NCBI GenBank assembly: GCA_014379625.1
Contig: JACMLJ010000010.1
Location: forward strand, 124,001-188,000
From: Ferruginibacter sp.
GTDB lineage: Bacteria > Bacteroidota > Bacteroidia > Chitinophagales > Chitinophagaceae
Direction of reading: 5' to 3'
DNA: 64,000 nt
In this document: piece by piece, positions 44,905 through 54,177 of the stretch
Layout: every line of letters starts with the position of its first letter
Position numbering within the stretch: position 1 is the stretch's first letter
The notes under the pieces: generated by a model
The model's database searches: none
Told to the model about the DNA's origin: nothing
What the model saw: the letters and a program-made list of their open reading frames with translations, nothing else
Translations under genes and position numbers: made by a program

Positions 44905-45097
44905 GACAAAAATTATTTATTTAGCTATTTTAAAAGGCAGGCAATCGTTACATTTCGCAGAATATATGTTAAGATATGAAAAAACGGGATACGATTATCA
45001 CCAAAAATAGTATTGCGTTTACAATAAAGTTTTGATTTGTACGATTTATACACAGTATCCTGCAATCACCTGATTGTTAAAATGAAAAACCACCAGA

Positions 45098-45862
45098 ATG
45101 TTAAAACGTATCACTTACCCTTTGGTAATGCTGACCGCATTATTGATCATGGGCCATACAAAATCCACATCCGTTAATACCGGTTATCATCTGCCAAAAC
45201 CATTTTCATCTATCAGCGTCAACAATTTTCCTGTAAATACAATTCCGGCCTCAATCACAGGGGTAAAATCTGATCGCTATAATCTTTGGCAACTGGGCAA
45301 TGCAGGACTTTCAGAAATTGCGTTTAACTACGCAATAAAAGGGTTGGGTTATCTCAATGCAGCGAATATTATCACTAAAAGAAATATTGTATCAATTGTA
45401 GATTTCAGTAAGCCTTCTACCCAAAAAAGGTTATTTGTGATAGATTTAAGCAGTGGGAAAATTCTGTTCAACACCTGGGTGGCGCATGGTCGTAATTCAG
45501 GCAACGAATATGCAAACGAATTTTCGAATTTGCCCGAATCACATCAAACCAGCCTTGGCTTTTATATTACTATGGGTACTTATACAGGGGGAAACGGGTA
45601 TTCGCTCCGGCTGCAAGGTTGCGAAAAAGGGATAAACGATAAAGCATTTGAAAGAGCGATCGTTATCCACGGGGCAGATTATGTAAGTAACCGCTTTATA
45701 AACAGCAGGGGCATGCTTGGAAGAAGTTACGGTTGCCCTGCCATCCCAACTGAACTGAGCAAAAAAATTATTGATGTAATTAAAAACGGCAGTTGCATTT
45801 TCTTATACCATCCCACCAAAAAATATTGCACCCGTTCTAAAATTATTACCAGCCAGGTTTGA
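45098..45862 (+). CDS. L,D-transpeptidase catalytic-domain family protein
   Basis: The 254-residue protein has an N-terminal hydrophobic segment (residues 7-20, signal or anchor). The YkuD-type catalytic region has FVIDLSSGKILFNTWVAHG (113-131), IVIHGADYV (188-196) with His191 and GMLGRSYGCPAIP (205-217) with the catalytic Cys213. It belongs to the murein L,D-transpeptidase catalytic domain family seen in Bacteroidetes (YkuD_2 group). It may cross-link or modify peptidoglycan; the sequence does not show which. It is divergent from the urease cluster. Confidence 0.88.
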   Translation: MLKRITYPLVMLTALLIMGHTKSTSVNTGYHLPKPFSSISVNNFPVNTIPASITGVKSDRYNLWQLGNAGLSEIAFNYAIKGLGYLNAANIITKRNIVSIVDFSKPSTQKRLFVIDLSSGKILFNTWVAHGRNSGNEYANEFSNLPESHQTSLGFYITMGTYTGGNGYSLRLQGCEKGINDKAFERAIVIHGADYVSNRFINSRGMLGRSYGCPAIPTELSKKIIDVIKNGSCIFLYHPTKKYCTRSKIITSQV

Positions 45863-45871
45863 TTTTCAAAT

Positions 45872-45948
45872 CGGGCATGCTCAACTCAATAATTGTTAGG
45901 CACGACAGCAGGAAGATGGTCCCGGTATTGGTCGGGGCCTCTTTATGT
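45872..45948 (+). terminator. Possible terminator after the L,D-transpeptidase gene
   Basis: GGTCCCG (45918-45924) pairs with CGGGGCC (45933-45939) with one G-U pair, followed by TCTTTATG. It lies in the gap between convergent genes; the T-tract is weak. Confidence 0.45.
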
Positions 45949-46028
45949 TAACTTACGCTTGAGATAGAATAATCTCGAACTGTTACCACACATTTTTTGC
46001 AGTTACAATTTTTGCGTTTTGTCTTTTC

Positions 46029-46721
46029 TCATAGATTTATTACAGCTCCTGCGAACTGGCAAATTAACCCCACCAATAACCCGCTATAGATCTCTTTCGG
46101 GCGATGGTCGCTTACAATCATCCGGGATGTACATACCAAACCCGCCAGTAAAAAAGCCAGCACCAGCGGCCACGTCATTAACATGGTATTTTGGTGCATG
46201 ATAACCAGGAATAACCCGACCACCCCGCCCATGCCAATAGCATGCATGCTTATTTTGTAATAAATATTCGCGATCAGGGCTGCCGAAGAAGATATAAAAA
46301 CGCCAAACATAAAAGCTACCAATATGCGGGGAATATAGTTTTGCTCCCTTAACACATACTGTGTCCAAAAGAAAAAAGTACCCGATGCTATATAAGGGAT
46401 GATACGGTCTTTTTGTGTTTTCAAAAACAACGACTCAATAAATCCCAATCCCTTTAACAATAAAATAGTGATTGCAGGAAAAGCAACAGCATTGATAGTA
46501 ATCAATAGCAATAATTTTTTTTTACCAGACACGCTAAAGCCGGAAAAATAGCCGGGATGTATAAACGCCAAAAAGGCGGTCACATACAAAGGGATGAAGA
46601 GCGGGTGAAATAGATAAGAAAACAAGTGGGCAAATAACCTGGTTCCCGGTGAATGCCGCCCAATGATGGTGTGCGCGGTACCTGGTTCTTTCCCTTCTGT
46701 AGGCTGGTTTGCAATATTCAT
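46029..46721 (-). CDS. PAP2-like integral membrane protein
   Basis: The 230-residue protein has about six membrane segments. ISMHAIGMGG (about residue 157) and SDHRPKEIYSG (about 204-214) recall motifs 2 and 3 of PAP2 phosphatases (SGH and SRxxxxxHxxxD). The usual KxxxxxxRP motif 1 may be KTQKDRIIP (near 100-110). It could act on lipid phosphates in the inner membrane, but the motifs are imperfect, and a non-enzymatic role is possible. It follows rpoN by 40 bases and is likely co-transcribed with it. Confidence 0.6.
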   Translation of the reverse strand: MNIANQPTEGKEPGTAHTIIGRHSPGTRLFAHLFSYLFHPLFIPLYVTAFLAFIHPGYFSGFSVSGKKKLLLLITINAVAFPAITILLLKGLGFIESLFLKTQKDRIIPYIASGTFFFWTQYVLREQNYIPRILVAFMFGVFISSSAALIANIYYKISMHAIGMGGVVGLFLVIMHQNTMLMTWPLVLAFLLAGLVCTSRMIVSDHRPKEIYSGLLVGLICQFAGAVINL

Positions 46722-46761
46722 ATGTTTTGTTTCCTGCGACCGCCGGAGACCGCGACAGTAT

Positions 46762-48249
46762 TTATAACTCCTTTCTCAATCGTGCTACGGGAACATTCAG
46801 TTGTTCCCTGTATTTGGCAACCGTTCTCCTCGCAATATTATATCCTTTTTCCTGTAATAATTCAGTTAACCTTTCATCACTCAGCGGATGTTTTTTACTT
46901 TCCGCCTCAATTAAATCACTCAATATCTTTTTTACTTCCCGGGTACTTACTTCTTCGCCACTGTCTGTTTGCAAACTTTCACTAAAGAAAAACTTTAAAC
47001 GATAGGTACCGAATTCAGTCTGCACAAATTTGCTGTTGGCGACCCTGCTGACCGTGCTGATATCGAGATTTGTTTTTTCGGCGATATCTTTCAAAATCAT
47101 TGGCCGCATTTCAGTTTCATCGCCGGATACAAAAAATTCGTATTGATAATTCATGATGGCTTCCATAGTACTCAATAAAGTATGCTGGCGTTGCTTGATG
47201 GCATCAATAAACCATTTGGCCGAATCGATCTTTTGCTTGATAAATAAAACGGCCTCTTTTTGCCTTTTATCTTTTTTTGTACCCCGGTCATAGTCTTTCA
47301 GCATATCACGGTAACCTTCGCTTATACGGAGGTCCGGGGCATTCCTGCTGTTGAGCGTTAATTCTAATTTGCCGTTATTGTTCAGAATAAAAAAATCGGG
47401 GATCACATAACCTTCACCCTTGCTGCTTTCGCCGATATTACCGCCGGGCTTGGGGTTTAGCTTTATTATCTGGTTAATTATTTCCCTTAGCTGTTGATCT
47501 GTTATATTTAATCCCCGCTGAATTTTTTCATAATGTTTCTTGGTAAATTCTTCAAAATATTTCTCCAATACTTTTATGGCCATTTCCACACTTACATTTT
47601 CATGCACCCTTCTTTCTAATTGAATCAGCAAACACTCCTGTAAATTCCTGGCGCAAACACCGGGAGGGTCAAACTGTTGTATTTGCAAAATCAATTCACC
47701 GATTTCTTCTTCAGTAGTTTGTATATTTTGCCTGAAAGCAAGATCATCGACTATTGCGCTGATATCCCGTCTTAAATAGCCATCATCATCCAGGTTGCCA
47801 ATAATCTGTTCAGCCACCCGCTTTTTGTGTTCGTCAAGGTTTAATTGCCCAACCTGTTCCAGCATTATTTCATTAAAACCGGTTTCCACTTTATGGGGAA
47901 TTACTTTGTTGTCGTCCTGTTCAGGGTAATTTTCATCCCTCATTTTATAATCCGCTATATCATCGTCCCCATCCTGTACATAATCGCTGATGTCAATATT
48001 ATCATATTCATCCTTGCTGCCGTCCAGGTCAAATTCATCTTCTTTGGTTTCAAATTCTTCCGTTGTGTCGTTTTCAAACTCTTCTGCTTCATCTTCTTCA
48101 CCTGTTTCCAGGGCCGGGTTTTCTTCGAGTTCTTCCTTGATCCTTTCTTCCAACAGGGCGGTGGGCACCTGGAGCAATTTCATTAACTGAATTTGCTGGG
48201 GCGATAATTTTTGTAATTGTCTTTGATATAATCCCTGACTTAAGGCCAT
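46762..48249 (-). CDS. rpoN: RNA polymerase sigma-54 factor
   Basis: The 495-residue protein has the three parts of sigma-54: the glutamine-rich activator-interacting region I (QRQLQKLSPQQIQLMKLLQ, residues 9-27), an unusually acidic region II (residues 42-110, rich in Asp and Glu), the core-binding domain (120-310), and the DNA-binding part ending in the RpoN box ARRTVAKYRE (near 475-485). It directs RNA polymerase to -24/-12 promoters and needs enhancer-binding ATPases. None is encoded in the window. Length is normal for Bacteroidetes. Confidence 0.95.
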   Translation of the reverse strand: MALSQGLYQRQLQKLSPQQIQLMKLLQVPTALLEERIKEELEENPALETGEEDEAEEFENDTTEEFETKEDEFDLDGSKDEYDNIDISDYVQDGDDDIADYKMRDENYPEQDDNKVIPHKVETGFNEIMLEQVGQLNLDEHKKRVAEQIIGNLDDDGYLRRDISAIVDDLAFRQNIQTTEEEIGELILQIQQFDPPGVCARNLQECLLIQLERRVHENVSVEMAIKVLEKYFEEFTKKHYEKIQRGLNITDQQLREIINQIIKLNPKPGGNIGESSKGEGYVIPDFFILNNNGKLELTLNSRNAPDLRISEGYRDMLKDYDRGTKKDKRQKEAVLFIKQKIDSAKWFIDAIKQRQHTLLSTMEAIMNYQYEFFVSGDETEMRPMILKDIAEKTNLDISTVSRVANSKFVQTEFGTYRLKFFFSESLQTDSGEEVSTREVKKILSDLIEAESKKHPLSDERLTELLQEKGYNIARRTVAKYREQLNVPVARLRKEL

Positions 48250-48373
48250 ATTTTTTACTACTATTCCCTTTCGGGAGGATTCTGTTTAAATTATTTGAGC
48301 GTAATAAATAGTTCAGCGATCCAAACTAATTGTTCCATAAAGCCGTAAATTTACACACATTGAACTATGTAAC

Positions 48374-48700
48374 TTGTATAAAAAAGGTAAAATTATATTT
48401 TTTTGCATGATTTTTGTAGCCGCGACAGCTTTTTCACAAAATCAACCAGCTAAACATGGCAAAACGTTGCTGCTACAACCAGTAAATAAAACATCCGGCA
48501 GTTTCCGCTACATCATTCAAACCAATACGCTCACACCTACTATTAAACCGGTTATTGCTCCAAATTTTTATGTTACCCAACTGGGCTTTTTTTGTAAGCA
48601 GGAAATAAAATTAGAAAAAACTACCAAAATCCCTTTCCGCTTTAGGCTTGGGAGTATAGAAGATTGTAACCGGATGGAAGGTAAAGAAAGGAGGAACTAA
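48374..48700 (+). CDS. Small secreted protein, conserved-looking
   Basis: This frame begins at TTG 48374 (108 residues), or ATG 48407 if the first eleven residues are leader. A signal peptide (IIFFCMIFVAATAFSQ) ends near residue 22. The mature part has the block CKQEIKLEKTTKIPFRFRLGS followed by EDCNRMEGK, which I recall from other Bacteroidetes proteins of unknown function. Two cysteines in the mature part could form a disulfide. The gene ends 3 bases before the convergent aminotransferase gene. Function unknown. Confidence 0.65.
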   Translation: MYKKGKIIFFCMIFVAATAFSQNQPAKHGKTLLLQPVNKTSGSFRYIIQTNTLTPTIKPVIAPNFYVTQLGFFCKQEIKLEKTTKIPFRFRLGSIEDCNRMEGKERRN

Positions 48701-48703
48701 AAA

Positions 48704-50002
48704 TCAGCTCCTGGTAAAAGCAGTTATTCCTTCTACAAGCAGATCAAGGTTTTTGAGGGTGGTATAAACGTTGGGCGTTATTCTTACACCGTTAATATTT
48801 TCCCATACAATACCAACGGTGTGGATTTTATATTTATCAAACAGGAAAGCATCCAGTTCACCTGGCTTTTTTCCTTCAATGGCTATATTGCCGATGGCAC
48901 AACCCCATTTTGGATCAGGTGACGTATTTAATTTTACTTTTGGAATATCCCGCAGTTTCTCCATCCAGTAATTCTTGAGGTAATATAAGCGCTTTTCTTT
49001 TCTTTCACTGCCGATCATTTCGTGAAATTCGACGGCTTTGCCAATCGCCTGTTCAATAAAGAAGGGCCGGGTGCCTAAATTTTCAAATTTCCGGATATCA
49101 TCTTTTAACGGATGATCATTGGTGGCCAATAATGGATATATGTTTTTGATCTTTTCCTTCTTTACATATAACATACCGCTGCCGATTGGGGCGTAGAGCC
49201 ATTTATGCAGGCTGGTCGCAAAATAGTCGGCATCGAGGTCAGGCATGCTGAAATCAATATGTGCAAATGAATGAGCGCCGTCCACCAACACTTCTATTCC
49301 TCTTTTATGCGCTTCCCCCGCTATTTTATTTACCGGGATGACCTGGCCGTTCCAGTTGATGACATGCGTAATATGGACAAGTTTTGTTTGAGGCGTAAAT
49401 GCTTTTACATATTGCTGCACCAAATAATTTTCGTCTTCACTTGGCAGCTCAAGGTTAATCCAAACCATTTTTATCCCGTCCCTCATTTCTCTTTGTTTGT
49501 ATGCATTGATCATATTGGGATAGTCCTGTTTGGCAGCTACCACTTCATCACCGGCTTTTAATTGCAACCCGAATATGATAGTTTCCAATCCCTCCGAGGA
49601 ATTGCGATTGATGGCAATTTCTTCTGTAGTACAACCGGCCAGTTTAGCAAGATTTTTTCTTAGGGGTTCACGACCCTGGTCAAGGATGCGCCACATATAA
49701 TAACTGGGGGCTTCGTTGCTGTAATCATAATAGCGTTTCATGGCATCCTGCACCGTTTTTGGTGCGGGTGAAACACCGCCGTTATTTAAATTAATGAGAC
49801 CGGGGGAAAGGGTAAATGATTGCTGGATATAATACCAGAATTCTTCTTCGGTTGCTAAGGTATCAGCCGGTATGCCGTCCGCATCAAGCAATGCTCTTTC
49901 AAAACCCCTCGCCCATGCAGGTTTTGTTAAAGAAGAAAAGAATGCAGTAGCCGTTAATGCTCCTGCCTTTTGTAAAAAACTGCGACGGTTATTTTTTCTC
50001 AT
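48704..50002 (-). CDS. Class V PLP-dependent aminotransferase with Tat signal
   Basis: From ATG 50002 the product has 432 residues and starts MRKNNRRSFLQKAGALTATAFF, a twin-arginine signal (NRRSFLQ); an upstream ATG at 50029 would add nine residues. PLP-binding parts are DGAHSFAHID (near 241-250) and SLHKWLY with Lys267 forming the Schiff base. It resembles the isopenicillin-N epimerase/cysteine desulfurase-like branch. A Tat-exported PLP enzyme would fold with cofactor before export to the periplasm. It lies 39 bases behind the degT-type gene on the same strand. The substrate is unknown. Confidence 0.85.
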   Translation of the reverse strand: MRKNNRRSFLQKAGALTATAFFSSLTKPAWARGFERALLDADGIPADTLATEEEFWYYIQQSFTLSPGLINLNNGGVSPAPKTVQDAMKRYYDYSNEAPSYYMWRILDQGREPLRKNLAKLAGCTTEEIAINRNSSEGLETIIFGLQLKAGDEVVAAKQDYPNMINAYKQREMRDGIKMVWINLELPSEDENYLVQQYVKAFTPQTKLVHITHVINWNGQVIPVNKIAGEAHKRGIEVLVDGAHSFAHIDFSMPDLDADYFATSLHKWLYAPIGSGMLYVKKEKIKNIYPLLATNDHPLKDDIRKFENLGTRPFFIEQAIGKAVEFHEMIGSERKEKRLYYLKNYWMEKLRDIPKVKLNTSPDPKWGCAIGNIAIEGKKPGELDAFLFDKYKIHTVGIVWENINGVRITPNVYTTLKNLDLLVEGITAFTRS

Positions 50003-50041
50003 ACATGCTATCTTAGGCGCTCCTCTCAAGATAGTATGTTT

Positions 50042-51259
50042 TTAATAAGTTACTGCATGTTCAACCAATACTTTTTTTATCACAGTTACCATTTGAGTGC
50101 CCTTTTCCTGTATTTGTTCATCTGTCCATAATAAACTGATGAGCGTAGAAACGCAACGGCTCATTACCGCATCGCTGGCAGAAAAATCTTTGTTGGCATG
50201 ATGGATAACGGCAGCCTTTAGATCGGGATGTAATTTATTGAGCGTAACGGAGTTTTTTAAATGATCCCACCTACTGATATAATGCCAGTTATTATCAAAC
50301 CAATAAAAATTGCCGGGCATAATTCCCTGTGCCCGCATTTCGTCAACAACCGCTTTTGTAATTTCAGGAGTGGGGAGAAACCAGCTCAAAAAAGTACAAC
50401 TGTCACCTGCTTCATCGGGTACCCGCCTGAAAGAAATTTCCGGTATTGCTGATAAAATATTCCTGAGGGTCTTGTTATTTTTGCGTTGAATAGATAAAAA
50501 TGTATCCAATTTGTTTATTTGTGCCAGTCCCACCGCAGCATGTAATTCGCTGATACGGAAATTATACCCGATAAAAGGATGAAGGTCCGCCCCACGGTCT
50601 GTCCCTTTGTGATCATGACCATGATCGCTGTAACCATCGCTTGACAAAAACACGTCTTCACGGTTGGTCATTACCACACCGCCTTCAGCACAGGTGATGG
50701 TTTTTACAAAATCAAAACTAAAAGTTCCGGCATCGCCAATGGTACCCAATTTTTTACCTTTATAACTTGCCCCGATACTTTGGCAGGCGTCTTCCAGTAA
50801 TAAAAGATCGAATTCTTTACAGATAGCTACCAGTTCATCCATGTCCGCCATGCTGCCGCACATGTGCACCGGCATTATACATTTTGTTTGGGGGGTGATG
50901 GCGTTTCTTACTGCTGCCGGGCTAAGTGTCAGCGTATCGTCCACATCTACCAACACAGGAATGGCACCTACACTCAGCACTGCTTCAAAACTTGCTACAA
51001 AAGTGAAAGCCGGCAGAATCACCTCATCACCATAACCAATGCCGAGGGAAGTCATGGCAGCGGTTAATGCAGCCGTTCCGCTATTTACCAACTGCGCGTA
51101 TTTACAACCAAATGTTTCGCAGATCGCTCCCTCCAGTTCCTTCGACTTCCATATCCCGTTTCTTGCGCCGTCAAAACCGTAGCGCATCAGGATGCCGGTT
51201 TGCAGTACATCATTTACTTCTTTGCGTTCCTCCGCGCCAAAAAATTCAAAACCTGGCAT
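50042..51259 (-). CDS. DegT/DnrJ/EryC1/StrS-family aminotransferase
   Basis: From ATG 51259 the product has 405 residues and starts MPGFEFFGAEERKEV; the frame extends upstream to 51313 but a -7 element lies in that stretch. The PLP lysine is Lys186 in SFDFVKTITCAEGG, and the LEDACQSIGASYKGKKLGTIG segment is typical. These enzymes aminate sugar keto groups in surface polysaccharide or antibiotic pathways. Nothing in the window makes such sugars, so the role is open. TACCTTTG (51303-51296 on the leftward strand) lies 37 bases upstream of the ATG. Confidence 0.88.
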   Translation of the reverse strand: MPGFEFFGAEERKEVNDVLQTGILMRYGFDGARNGIWKSKELEGAICETFGCKYAQLVNSGTAALTAAMTSLGIGYGDEVILPAFTFVASFEAVLSVGAIPVLVDVDDTLTLSPAAVRNAITPQTKCIMPVHMCGSMADMDELVAICKEFDLLLLEDACQSIGASYKGKKLGTIGDAGTFSFDFVKTITCAEGGVVMTNREDVFLSSDGYSDHGHDHKGTDRGADLHPFIGYNFRISELHAAVGLAQINKLDTFLSIQRKNNKTLRNILSAIPEISFRRVPDEAGDSCTFLSWFLPTPEITKAVVDEMRAQGIMPGNFYWFDNNWHYISRWDHLKNSVTLNKLHPDLKAAVIHHANKDFSASDAVMSRCVSTLISLLWTDEQIQEKGTQMVTVIKKVLVEHAVTY

Positions 51260-51295
51260 GAGTGATAAAATTGAGTGGTTAAATAATAGTGCCCG

Positions 51296-51303
51296 CAAAG
51301 GTA
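51296..51303 (-). promoter_or_regulatory. Probable -7 element of the degT-type gene
   Basis: The leftward strand reads TACCTTTG, an exact consensus match 37 bases before the ATG at 51259. It supports that start over the one at 51313. Confidence 0.45.
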
Positions 51304-51451
51304 GAGCAATCAATATTTAAATAATATCAAATCTTGCCGAAAATCGTTTTACTCAAACATTTTAACATTCAACTTGTTGTATAAATTATACCGGGCTTTT
51401 TAATTGAAGAGCCGTTTACTTTACAAAAAGCTGGTTAACTTTGAATTCTGA

Positions 51452-51685
51452 ATGAAAAAAAACATCCTCATATTTTTACTCTTTTTTCAATTGCTGCTGC
51501 TTTCACAGAACCCGGTGATTGCCCAGTGCTCGCTTTGTACCAAAACCGCCCAGCAATTAGGAGAGAAACCTGCACAGGGTTTGAATAGCGGCATATTGTA
51601 TTTAATGCTCATGCCTTTCATCCTTGTTGGTTTTATAGGTTACCGCTGGTGGAAAAATAACAAGGATGTAGAAGAGCAGCAGTAG
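51452..51685 (+). CDS. Small membrane protein with a CSLC motif
   Basis: The 77-residue protein has a signal peptide (residues 1-25, ending VIAQ) and a mature start QCSLCTKTAQQLGEKPAQGLN with a Cys-x-x-Cys pair. A second membrane segment (about 47-66) ends RWWKNNKD. The N-terminal loop with CSLC would be periplasmic, where it could bind a metal or form a disulfide. I have no function for it. It is followed after 75 bases by the metalloprotease gene in the same direction. Confidence 0.7.
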   Translation: MKKNILIFLLFFQLLLLSQNPVIAQCSLCTKTAQQLGEKPAQGLNSGILYLMLMPFILVGFIGYRWWKNNKDVEEQQ

Positions 51686-51759
51686 TTGCCCGCTACTTTT
51701 TTAACCATTAATTTCCTGAATCAGAGTTTTGTTATCTTGTGCGTACAAATTATTTCCGC

Positions 51760-54177
51760 ATGAAATACATCCTGTTATCATTATTATTTCTTTCTTCCGG
51801 TATATACGGGCAAAAATTACCTGCCATAGTTGAAAAGACAAAGGAAATGCAAAAGAAGGCAGGCTTCCTGAACTACTATTGGGAGGAAGCTACCGGTAAA
51901 ATATGGCTGGAAATAAGTAAATACGCGCAGGAAATGCTATACCTGCAATCATTACCGGCGGGCTTAGGTTCGAATGATATTGGACTTGACAGGGGCTTGC
52001 TGGGAACTACCCGGATCATCAAATTCTACAGGGTAGGAAGAAAAGTATTAATGATTGAACCGAATTACAATTACCGGGCGATAACAAATGCCCCCAACGA
52101 AAAGAAAGCGGTAGAGCAATCCTTTGCCCAATCTGCCTTGTGGGGGTTTAGCGTGGAAGCCGAAAGCGACAGCAGCGTTTTGGTAGATGCTACCGATTTT
52201 TTATTGAGAGATGCCTTGAAGGCGGCCAACCAGTTAAAAACCGCACAACAGGGAATTTATACATTTGATAAAAGTCGTTCCGCAATTTACCTAGCTGCTA
52301 CAAAAAATTTCGCTTTCAATACCGAAATTGAAGCTACCATCACTTTAATAAACGCGGATGGAACAACAGGCGGTTTTGTAAATTCGGTTACCCCTTCACC
52401 CGAAGCCATTACGCTTCGTATGCATCATTCTTTCGTGCAATTGCCGGATGCGGGTTATAAGCCACGGGCTTTCGATACCAGGAGTGGTTTTATCAGCACC
52501 TCTTATTTTGATTACAGTACGCCCGTAAGTGAACCCATTGAAAAAAAATTCATCATACGTCACCGGTTAAAAAAGAAGGATCCGGGGGCAGAACTCAGTG
52601 AACCGGTAAAGCCAATTATTTATTATCTGGATAACGGAACACCAGAGCCAATCAGGGCTGCATTAATGGAAGGAGCAGGTTGGTGGAACCAGGCTTTTGA
52701 AGCGGCGGGTTATAAAAATGCCTTCCAGGTAAGGATTTTGCCTGATAGTGCCGACCCAATGGATATCCGGTATAATATGATCAACTGGGTACATCGTTCT
52801 ACCAGGGGCTGGAGTTACGGGGCCGCTGTAGTGGACCCGAGAACCGGTGAGATCATTAAAGGGCAGGTTACACTAGGTTCGTTAAGGGTACGGCAGGATT
52901 ATTTAATAGCCCAGAGTTTATTGGCGCCTTTCGAAAATGGGGTGCCATCAAACGATAAAATGTTGACAATGGCTTTAGACAGGTTAAAACAATTATCAGC
53001 CCACGAAGTAGGACATACAATCGGACTAATGCATAATTATGCAGCCAGTGTAAGCAATCGGGCCAGTGTGATGGACTATCCCCATCCATTGGCAAAGTTA
53101 GATGCAAAGGGTGAAATTGATCTTTCAAAAGCCTATGACCTGAAGATCGGCGAATGGGACAAAATTGCGATAAAATGGGGCTACATGGATCTTCCTCCAG
53201 GACCTGATGAGCCTGCAGTATTGAATAGGTTGCTGACAGACGCCAATAAAAATGGTTTGCAATTTATAAGCGACCGTGATGCCAGGGCAGCAGGCGGGCT
53301 TCATCCCTTTGCCCATTTATGGGATGGTGGTAATGACCCCGTAATTGAATTAGTGGAAATGAAAAAAGTACGCAATAAAGCGCTCGCCCAGTTTGGCGAA
53401 AAAAATATTCGTGCAGGCATGCCAATGGCCATGCTGGAAGATGTATTGGTACCCTTGTATTTTTATCACCGTTATCAATTGGAAGCGGTAACCAAATGGG
53501 TAGGAGGCCTAAACTATACCTATGCGCTAAAGGGCGATGGCCAGCTTATTACGAAGCCTTTAACCAAAGAGGATCAGTTAACCGCGTTAAATGCGGTGAT
53601 CGGTTGCCTGGATCCAAAGTTTTTGTTTTTGCCTGATGCCATCATCAAATTAATTCCCCCACGCCCGGCGGGTTATAATTTTACCAGGGAATTATTTAAA
53701 AAAAGGACGGGCCTGGCTTTTGATGCCCTGGCCCCCGCAGAAGCAGCGGCAGATTTTCCCCTTTCACTTTTATTCAATACAGAAAGATTAAACCGGATGG
53801 TGCAATACGAAGTTGAATATAATGGCCTGGGAGTAAATGAAATGATCAACCTGCTGCTTGCCAATACCTGGAAGGCGCCAATAAGAAAGGGAATGGAAAA
53901 ATTAATTCAACAACAAACCGGGCAAATACTGCTTACTTATTTACTGGCGGTATCGGTTGATGAAAATGCCTCTTTTGAAACCAGGGCGGTGGTCTGTAAA
54001 GCGCTCAGCGATTTAAAGAATTATATAGGGGCACAACAAAAGCTGGTAAAAGAGGAGCGTTTATCAGCGCATTTTGCACTGGCATTGGAACGGATGAAGG
54101 CTCCTGAAAAAGCAAAACCAACCATTCACAAAGAGATGCCACCGGGAGCACCTATTGGATGTGATTGGCAAGAATAA
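51760..54177 (+). CDS. Large secreted zinc-dependent metalloprotease (DUF5117 type)
   Basis: From ATG 51760 (805 residues) the protein begins with a signal peptide MKYILLSLLFLSSGIYGQ; a GTG at 51739 would place seven residues before it. N-terminal domains (DUF5118/DUF5117) lead to the zinc motif HEVGHTIGLMH near residues 415-425, an extended HExxHxxGxxH site with a third His. MDYPHPLAKLDAKG lies just after, the expected Met-turn region. The family is broadly present in Bacteroidetes and acts outside the inner membrane. No T9SS C-terminal domain was seen. Confidence 0.9.
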   Translation: MKYILLSLLFLSSGIYGQKLPAIVEKTKEMQKKAGFLNYYWEEATGKIWLEISKYAQEMLYLQSLPAGLGSNDIGLDRGLLGTTRIIKFYRVGRKVLMIEPNYNYRAITNAPNEKKAVEQSFAQSALWGFSVEAESDSSVLVDATDFLLRDALKAANQLKTAQQGIYTFDKSRSAIYLAATKNFAFNTEIEATITLINADGTTGGFVNSVTPSPEAITLRMHHSFVQLPDAGYKPRAFDTRSGFISTSYFDYSTPVSEPIEKKFIIRHRLKKKDPGAELSEPVKPIIYYLDNGTPEPIRAALMEGAGWWNQAFEAAGYKNAFQVRILPDSADPMDIRYNMINWVHRSTRGWSYGAAVVDPRTGEIIKGQVTLGSLRVRQDYLIAQSLLAPFENGVPSNDKMLTMALDRLKQLSAHEVGHTIGLMHNYAASVSNRASVMDYPHPLAKLDAKGEIDLSKAYDLKIGEWDKIAIKWGYMDLPPGPDEPAVLNRLLTDANKNGLQFISDRDARAAGGLHPFAHLWDGGNDPVIELVEMKKVRNKALAQFGEKNIRAGMPMAMLEDVLVPLYFYHRYQLEAVTKWVGGLNYTYALKGDGQLITKPLTKEDQLTALNAVIGCLDPKFLFLPDAIIKLIPPRPAGYNFTRELFKKRTGLAFDALAPAEAAADFPLSLLFNTERLNRMVQYEVEYNGLGVNEMINLLLANTWKAPIRKGMEKLIQQQTGQILLTYLLAVSVDENASFETRAVVCKALSDLKNYIGAQQKLVKEERLSAHFALALERMKAPEKAKPTIHKEMPPGAPIGCDWQE

